Source: RGIG2041 sp045578865
GTDB taxonomy: Bacteria; Bacillota; Clostridia; UBA1381; UMGS1253
Assembly: GCA_045578865.1 (NCBI GenBank)
Contig: JAZNLB010000024.1
Span: forward strand, 18,831 to 82,830
Length of the DNA: 64,000 nt
Reading direction: 5' to 3'
The translations under genes were made by a program, and so were the position numbers. A model generated the notes under the pieces. That model saw nothing but the letters and a program-made list of their open reading frames with translations, had not been told where the DNA came from and did no database searches. Shown in pieces: positions 59,141 through 64,000 of this stretch (positions are counted from its first letter, which is position 1; every line of letters starts with the position of its first letter).

Positions 59141-60100
59141 ATGAGTGAAGTAATGATTTGCGACCTCGATCACATCGATGTCGAACAGGAAAAAAAGGTT
59201 TTAGACGAAGCCGGGTGCAACTTTGAATGGCTTCAATGCAAAACGCAGGAAGAGATTATTGAAAAATGCAAAGGTGCGGTAGTTCTGTTAAACCAATATG
59301 TAAAAATGGACAAGAACATCTTTGAGGCTCTTCCCACAGTCAAGTGTATTGTGAGATACGGTGTAGGCTACGACAATGTTAATCTTGAAGACGCCAGCAA
59401 ATATGGCGTGCAAGTCTGCAATGTCCCGGATTATGGAACGAACGAAGTTGCAGATCAAGCGATAGCTCATGTGATGGCCTTGACACGAAAAACCACACTT
59501 TTTAACAAGCTGATTCGCGATGGTGTGTGGGATTATCAAAAGAGCATTCCTCTTTTCCGCTTAAAAGAGGCAACCGTTGGAATTTGCGGCGTTGGCCGTA
59601 TAGGAAGTGCATTTGCAAAACGGATTCAACCCCTGTGCAAAGAGGTAATCGCATATGACGCAGAATACGACGCATCAAACAACAGATTTCCGGACTTCGT
59701 AAAATTTGTTTCATTTAAAGAGCTTTTAAGTCGTTCGGATATATTATCTATTCACTGTCCTCGGAGCGAAAAAACATACCATATGTTTGGCAAGAACGAA
59801 CTAAAAGCCATGAAAAACACTGCATATTTGGTCAATGTTTCCCGTGGCGGAATCATTGACGAAGACGCTTTGTATTGGGCTTTGGAGAATGGCGAAATCG
59901 CAGGCGCCGGTCTGGATGTTGTGGAGAAAGAACCACTGTCTGCGGATAATCCTTTGCTTAAGTTTGACAACTTCAGTATCAGTCCTCATGCCGCATGGTA
60001 CTCTGAGCAATCTTCACAAGAACTCAAGCGCAAGGTCGCTGAAGAAGCTGTAAGATTTTTGCGGGGCGAACCCGTTAAATATCCTGTAAATAAAATCTAA
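59141..60100 (+). CDS. D-isomer-specific 2-hydroxyacid dehydrogenase
   Basis: 319 residues. NAD(P)-binding GICGVGRIGSAFAKR (about 146), catalytic Arg in VNVSRGGIIDE, Glu in VVEKEPL and His in ISPHAAWYS. The N-terminal RYGVGYDNVNL and the C-terminal AAWYSEQS resemble the CtBP-like subgroup. Possible substrates are 2-keto sugar acids (2-ketogluconate reductase type) or hydroxypyruvate; not resolvable by sequence alone. First gene of the operon; start follows GGAGGG. Confidence 0.9.
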   Translation: MSEVMICDLDHIDVEQEKKVLDEAGCNFEWLQCKTQEEIIEKCKGAVVLLNQYVKMDKNIFEALPTVKCIVRYGVGYDNVNLEDASKYGVQVCNVPDYGTNEVADQAIAHVMALTRKTTLFNKLIRDGVWDYQKSIPLFRLKEATVGICGVGRIGSAFAKRIQPLCKEVIAYDAEYDASNNRFPDFVKFVSFKELLSRSDILSIHCPRSEKTYHMFGKNELKAMKNTAYLVNVSRGGIIDEDALYWALENGEIAGAGLDVVEKEPLSADNPLLKFDNFSISPHAAWYSEQSSQELKRKVAEEAVRFLRGEPVKYPVNKI

Positions 60101-60114
60101 GGAGGCATAATTTT

Positions 60115-61122
60115 ATGAAGTCAATACAATATTTAGGAGCAAACAAGCTGGCAGTAACTGATGTTCCTGTTCCGGAGACTCCGGCAGGCTGGGCAAAAAT
60201 CAAGGTTTCCCATTCCGGAATCTGTGGTACGGACCTCAATATTTATGCCGGCACTCACCCGCGTGCAAAAGCACCGTTGATTATGGGTCACGAGTTTTCG
60301 GGCATCTTGGAAAATGATATAGATACCTTGAAAAAAGGCACGCCTGTAACCATTTATCCGCTTATTTCTTGCGGAAATTGTACCCCTTGCAAAAGCGGCA
60401 ACGCGCATGTTTGCAATACGCTTGGATTGTATGGTATTGACCAAGATGGCGGTATGGCAGAATATGCTTTTGTTCCGCAGGAAAATGTTGTAAAACTGCC
60501 GGAAGGTATTTCTCTTGAACTTGGCGCACTTATCGAGCCTATCGCAGTTGCCGTACATACCTTAAGAGAAACCGGATTTGTGCCCGGAGACAATGCTTTG
60601 GTGTTCGGTGCAGGAACAATCGGTCTGTGCATAGCACTTACCTTGCGTTTGTTCGGTGCTCGTGAAATTATTGTCGCAGAAAGTGACGAAAAGCGTTTGG
60701 CTTTAGCAGCCAGCATGGGCTTCGAGACAGTAAACCCGATTGAAACAGATATCGCTTCGTTCACCGCTGAAAAAACAGGCGGCGACGGCTTTGACAGAGT
60801 GTATGACTGTGCAGGCGCAGCTCCTGTTGCAATGTGTCTGTTAGACACAGTAAAAGTGCGTGGTCAAATTGTAATTGTTGCTTCTTATAAAAAGCCTGCT
60901 GAACTTCCGCTTTTCAAAGGCATGGCGAAAGAAGTGTCCATTCATTTTGTGCGCGTATACAGAAAAATCGATGTTGAAATTGCTGCACAAATGGCTGTAA
61001 AAGAGCCGTTATTTGCCAAAATCATCACCCATGTGTTGCCGGTTGAAAAAGCGCAGGAAGGTTTTGACTTGCTGTTCACCAAAGGAACCGGTGCAGTAAA
61101 AGTTATGTATAAGTTTGATTAA
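60115..61122 (+). CDS. Zinc-dependent medium-chain alcohol/polyol dehydrogenase
   Basis: 335 residues, MDR family. Catalytic zinc residues Cys in HSGICGTDLN and His-Glu in MGHEFSG; structural zinc Cys in CGNCTPCKSGNAHVC; Rossmann motif VFGAGTIGLCIAL (about 163). Related to sorbitol, L-idonate 5- and threonine dehydrogenases. In this operon an L-idonate 5-dehydrogenase role fits best (inference). Start follows AAGGAGG. Fourteen bases after the previous gene. Confidence 0.92.
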   Translation: MKSIQYLGANKLAVTDVPVPETPAGWAKIKVSHSGICGTDLNIYAGTHPRAKAPLIMGHEFSGILENDIDTLKKGTPVTIYPLISCGNCTPCKSGNAHVCNTLGLYGIDQDGGMAEYAFVPQENVVKLPEGISLELGALIEPIAVAVHTLRETGFVPGDNALVFGAGTIGLCIALTLRLFGAREIIVAESDEKRLALAASMGFETVNPIETDIASFTAEKTGGDGFDRVYDCAGAAPVAMCLLDTVKVRGQIVIVASYKKPAELPLFKGMAKEVSIHFVRVYRKIDVEIAAQMAVKEPLFAKIITHVLPVEKAQEGFDLLFTKGTGAVKVMYKFD

Positions 61123-61135
61123 AGGGGATATTACT

Positions 61136-61894
61136 ATGAATTTATTTGATTTAAAAGGAAAAACCGCTATCGTAACCGGCGGAAATCGCGGCTTGGGAAA
61201 AGGAATTACCGAAGGCCTTGCTATGGCAGGTGCAAAAGTGGTAATCATGGCATCAAGCGATAAAGTTTTTGAGGCAGCAGAAGAATTCTGCAAAAAAGGA
61301 TATGAAGTTTTTGCTGTGCAACACGATTTATCCAAAATAGAACAAGCAGAATCCGCCTTTAACAAAGCCGTAGATTTGCTCGGCGGCAAGTTAGATATTC
61401 TGGTAAACAATGCAGGCGTTCAGCGCCGCAACAAGTGCGAAGTTTTCACCATGGAGGACTGGCAAACTGTAATCCAAATCAATCTTAATGCAGTTTTCTC
61501 CTTGTGTCAGTTGGCAGGTCAGCACATGCTCCAAAATGGTGGCGGCAAGATTATTAATTTAGCTTCCTTGCTCAGCTTTTTCGGTGGATACACAGTTCCG
61601 GCATACGCAGCAGCAAAGGGCGGTGTAGCTCAGCTTACCAAAGCGCTTTCTAACGAATGGGCATCACGCGGAATTAATGTAAACGCCATCGCACCGGGTT
61701 ATATGGCTACTGAAATGAATACTGCGTTGATTGAGGACGAAGGTCGCAGCAAAGAAATCTTATCGCGTATTCCTGCAGCTCGTTGGGGTAAACCTGAGGA
61801 CATTATGGGCGCAGCTATATTTTTGGCATCCGATGCGTCAAATTATTTGAACGGTGCAATCATCCCCGTTGATGGTGGATATTTGGGAAGATAA
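61136..61894 (+). CDS. Short-chain dehydrogenase, gluconate 5-dehydrogenase/KduD-like
   Basis: 252 residues, classical SDR. TGGNRGLGKG coenzyme loop (residue 15), NNAGVQRR, catalytic Ser in NLASLLSFF, Tyr-Lys in YAAAKGG, and the C-terminal GAIIPVDGGYLGR. The N-terminus FDLKGKTAIVTGG matches gluconate 5-dehydrogenase and KduD enzymes. Start follows AAAGGGG; 13 bases after the MDR gene. Probably reduces 5-keto-D-gluconate to gluconate or acts on a related keto-deoxy acid. Confidence 0.92.
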   Translation: MNLFDLKGKTAIVTGGNRGLGKGITEGLAMAGAKVVIMASSDKVFEAAEEFCKKGYEVFAVQHDLSKIEQAESAFNKAVDLLGGKLDILVNNAGVQRRNKCEVFTMEDWQTVIQINLNAVFSLCQLAGQHMLQNGGGKIINLASLLSFFGGYTVPAYAAAKGGVAQLTKALSNEWASRGINVNAIAPGYMATEMNTALIEDEGRSKEILSRIPAARWGKPEDIMGAAIFLASDASNYLNGAIIPVDGGYLGR

Positions 61895-62027
61895 ATCTTA
61901 TCAATTTGTACGGTTTCAAAGATACCTACGCAGTGAACACAAAAAAATGCAAATTTCACAATTTGCAACAAAAAACATGCTTTGCCTGCCCGTTGAAGAA
62001 AACGGAGTAGATATATAAAGCAAATAG

Positions 62028-62090
62028 AAAACATCCTTTCAAGCTAATATTGGATATGCAAACCAAAAAAACTTGAGAGGATGTTTTTTT
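62028..62090 (+). terminator. Terminator of the dehydrogenase operon
   Basis: AACATCCTTTCAAG (62030-62043) pairs with CTTGAGAGGATGTT (62072-62085, one mismatch), followed by T7. The preceding 61895-62027 stretch holds no recognisable gene. Confidence 0.8.
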
Positions 62091-62095
62091 ATAAA

Positions 62096-62209
62096 ATGTA
62101 CACCAAGGAAGCGATTGAAACGATATGTAGCCGAGTTGAATTTTATAGGATTGATGCTGTTATCTCCGGTTCAAGACCGGTAGTTATATTGCTAAAAAAA
62201 GCGTACTGA
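62096..62209 (+). CDS. Possible 37-codon ORF, unrecognised
   Basis: An ATG-initiated ORF (beginning MYTKEAIETICSRVEF) right after one terminator, ending in the next (62194-62228). No good ribosome binding site except AGAGGA 16 bases upstream. The amino-acid mix is protein-like with a basic C-terminus. It could be a fragment of a longer mobile-element gene. Function unknown. Confidence 0.3.
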   Translation: MYTKEAIETICSRVEFYRIDAVISGSRPVVILLKKAY

Positions 62210-62228
62210 AAATACAGTGCGTTTTTTA
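62194..62228 (+). terminator. Terminator before the FAD/Rieske gene
   Basis: AAAAAAGCG-ACTG / CAGT-GCGTTTTTT with a 6-base loop and a one-base bulge. Confidence 0.75.
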
Positions 62229-62298
62229 GTACTTTGGACTTATGTTCATAATAGATGCATTATGGGGCAATATACTACTATGAAACGGAGGCATTATA

Positions 62299-63612
62299 AT
62301 GCAAAAATCAATCTGGGAAAACACTTCTGAAATTTGCACGCACAAAGAGCTTAACAGAGAAATTAAAACAGATGTCCTCATAATCGGCGGAGGACTTTGC
62401 GGTATATTGTGTGCATATTTTTTAAAAAACGCAGGAATTGACTGCGTCCTTGTTGATGGTAATACAATAGCGTCGGGAATAACTAAGAACACAACTGCCA
62501 AAATAACTTCTCAACACGGACTAATTTATTCAAACCTACTCAAAAAGAAAGGCATGCGTAAAACACAGCTATATTTGAAAGCACACGAATCAGCAATAGC
62601 CGGATATGAAAAGCTCTGCAAAAACATCAACTGCGATTTTAAAAAAAGCCGTTCATTTGTTTATTCGCGTTATGACAGAAACAAGATAGAAAATGAAATG
62701 AACGCTCTTAACCAAATAGGCTTTAATGCTTCGTTTGCAGAAGAAATTGAGCTGCCTTTTAAAATTGCAGGAGCTGTGTGTTTTGAAAATCAGGCACAAT
62801 TTAATCCGCTGAAATTTATATCCGAAATTTGCAAAGGCCTTAATATAAAAGGCCTTAATATATATGAAAATACATTTGTTTATGAATTATTAAAAGACAA
62901 AGCAATAACAAGCAATTCCACCATAAAATACGATACGGCAATCGTTGCCACCCATTTTCCGTTTATAAACAAGCACGGAAGTTATTTTATCAAACTTTAT
63001 CAGGAACGCGCATATATATCTGCGTTTAAAAATGCTCAGACCCTTAATGATATGTATCTGGATGAATCAAACGACGGATTTTCTTTCAGAAGCTACAACG
63101 ACACCCTGTTGATAGGCGGTAGCAGTCACAGAACGGGAAAACACAGCCTTGCTTGGGAGCCGCTCAATGCTTTTGCCAAAAAACATTATCCACATTCAGA
63201 GCTTGTATGTCAATGGGCTGCACAGGACTGCATGAGCCTTGACCATATTGCATATATAGGTCAGTATTCAAAGCGAACACCAAATTTATATGTAGCAACA
63301 GGCTTTAATAAATGGGGCATGACATCATCTCTACTTTCCGCAACCATACTCACAGACCTAATAAATGGAAAAGAAAACGAATTTGCTGACCTGTTCTCGC
63401 CTCAAAGAAGTATCATGACATCTCAGCTTGCAACAAATATATCGGAAGCTGCTTGCAACCTGATTGCTCCTACCAAAAAACGCTGTCCCCACCTGGGCTG
63501 TGCTCTTAAATGGAATAAAAACGAACACACATGGGATTGCCCATGCCATGGTTCGCGTTTCGAAAGCAACGGCCACCTTTTAGACAACCCTGCCACAGAC
63601 AATTTAAAATAA
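62299..63612 (+). CDS. FAD-dependent oxidoreductase with C-terminal Rieske domain
   Basis: 437 residues. An N-terminal DAO-type FAD domain with VLIIGGGLCGILCAYFL (about 26) and the C-terminal GFNKWGMTSSLLSA, then a short Rieske [2Fe-2S] module (about 395-430) with ligands in CPHLGCAL and CPCHGSRF. Proteins of this layout are common in Firmicutes; the electron donor and substrate are not established. Start follows CGGAGG. Codon use is more AT-rich than in the core genes, with a short tandem repeat (LNIKGLNI near residue 185). Single gene. Confidence 0.92.
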   Translation: MQKSIWENTSEICTHKELNREIKTDVLIIGGGLCGILCAYFLKNAGIDCVLVDGNTIASGITKNTTAKITSQHGLIYSNLLKKKGMRKTQLYLKAHESAIAGYEKLCKNINCDFKKSRSFVYSRYDRNKIENEMNALNQIGFNASFAEEIELPFKIAGAVCFENQAQFNPLKFISEICKGLNIKGLNIYENTFVYELLKDKAITSNSTIKYDTAIVATHFPFINKHGSYFIKLYQERAYISAFKNAQTLNDMYLDESNDGFSFRSYNDTLLIGGSSHRTGKHSLAWEPLNAFAKKHYPHSELVCQWAAQDCMSLDHIAYIGQYSKRTPNLYVATGFNKWGMTSSLLSATILTDLINGKENEFADLFSPQRSIMTSQLATNISEAACNLIAPTKKRCPHLGCALKWNKNEHTWDCPCHGSRFESNGHLLDNPATDNLK

Positions 63613-63647
63613 CCCCGTTCACTTTAAGCTATCGAAGGTAATGTAGC

Positions 63648-63690
63648 AAAAAAAGACAGGTTTCTTTATCGAAATCTGTCTTTTTTTCCG
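63648..63690. terminator. Bidirectional terminator between FAD/Rieske gene and aspartase
   Basis: GACAGGTTTC / GAAATCTGTC with one wobble pair, and A/T runs on both sides. Confidence 0.88.
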
Positions 63691-63701
63691 TCTATTCGTG
63701 T

Positions 63702-64000
63702 TTATATCATATTATTTGGGTCAAGTACTTTATTGATTTCTTCTTCCGCCATAATATCTTCTTCTACAACAATATCTCGAATGTTTCTGTTTTCACTAAG
63801 TGCGCGTTTAGCAATCTTTGACGCTTTGGTGTAACCAATATATGGGCAAAGCGCTGTCACAATACCTATACTTCTGTCGAGATGTGTTTTACACTGTGTC
63901 TGGTTAACTGTCAGTTCATTTACACAATCTTTAATAAATATTCCCACACCATTGTGCAGTGTATCAAGTGATTCAAACAGGCAACGAAAAATAATAGGTT
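63702..64000 (-). CDS. aspA: Aspartate ammonia-lyase, C-terminal part
   Basis: The last 98 residues of a fumarase/aspartase superfamily member; the gene continues beyond the right edge. The end reads GIVTALCPYIGYTKASKIAKRAL and finishes EINKVLDPNNMI, the pattern of aspartase (aspartate to fumarate plus ammonia). The segment PIIFRCLFESLDTL matches the preceding helix in that family, though the class II fumarase FumC cannot be fully excluded from this piece. Confidence 0.82.
   Translation of the reverse strand, partial: PIIFRCLFESLDTLHNGVGIFIKDCVNELTVNQTQCKTHLDRSIGIVTALCPYIGYTKASKIAKRALSENRNIRDIVVEEDIMAEEEINKVLDPNNMI

Noticed and set aside
62096..62209. Assignment of the 37-codon ORF as a recombinase or transposase fragment
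   Set aside because: No catalytic motif of any recombinase family can be pointed to in so short a sequence.

Overview
The window reads as chromosome of a strictly anaerobic, endospore-forming Firmicute of the class Clostridia, possibly near the Oscillospirales (the order-level guess is inference). The evidence is a class III (oxygen-sensitive) ribonucleotide reductase, an electron-bifurcating type [FeFe] hydrogenase operon under a perfect Rex-type operator, sporulation genes (sigH, spoIVFB, spoVAC), a T-box riboswitch, strong AGGAGG ribosome binding sites and many sigma-A promoters with 16-18 base spacers. There is no rRNA, CRISPR array, prophage or intact transposon. Three tRNA genes are present: Gly-GCC, Lys-CUU and Thr-CGU.

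Layout. 1-6.6 kb: thrS (partial, no TGS domain), an aluminium-resistance/methionine gamma-lyase-like PLP enzyme, a Phe T-box leader carrying an extra palindromic insert, pheST, ireB and a small XRE regulator. 6.6-11.6 kb: malQ, tRNA-Gly followed by a 195-bp duplication with a highly structured insert, a SpoIVFA remnant plus spoIVFB, metK and an XRE regulator. 11.7-19.5 kb: tRNA-Lys, an orphan lipoprotein binding protein, a YtrA-type GntR/ABC exporter operon and an LtaS-like enzyme with a zinc-ribbon protein. 19.5-24.6 kb: corA behind a short upstream ORF and switchable hairpins, tRNA-Thr, and a response regulator/histidine kinase/HtrA operon. 24.7-31.8 kb: proS, the nrdD-nrdG-dut nucleotide operon, a candidate structured ncRNA, and a hemolysin III/degV operon. 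32-37 kb: sigH, a zinc-ribbon protein, an rRNA methyltransferase, a VOC protein, upp-apbE, and a Cys-rich mini-protein divergent from lexA. 37-38.4 kb: an XRE regulator and a divergent ORF whose penicillin-binding motifs are in circularly permuted order. 38.4-46.8 kb: the hydrogenase operon (hndABCD-like with an embedded ATPase) and an upstream regulatory operon (DRTGG, anti-sigma-like ATPase, HydS-like protein, DRTGG, PHP). 46.8-58 kb: housekeeping genes (birA, ychF, a D-lactate dehydrogenase-like gene, spoVAC, leuS, rsfS, nadD-yqeK fusion, yhbY, obgE, rpmA, rplU, mrp). 58.2-62 kb: a probably acquired AraC-controlled three-dehydrogenase operon that could interconvert keto-gluconates and L-idonate. 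62.1-64 kb: a small ORF, a FAD/Rieske oxidoreductase and the 3' end of aspartase.

Functional logic. Energy metabolism is fermentative: hydrogenase genes sensed through NADH/NAD+ (Rex) and perhaps through the HydS-like module, with D-lactate dehydrogenase as an alternative electron sink. Nucleotide supply (nrdDG-dut, upp), translation (four aminoacyl-tRNA synthetases, RsfS, ObgE, L21/L27, YhbY) and envelope stress (two-component system with HtrA) make up most of the rest. The observations most worth following are the corA leader, the permuted carboxypeptidase-like gene, the structured element beside tRNA-Gly, the insert in the T-box leader and the candidate RNA at about 30.1 kb.
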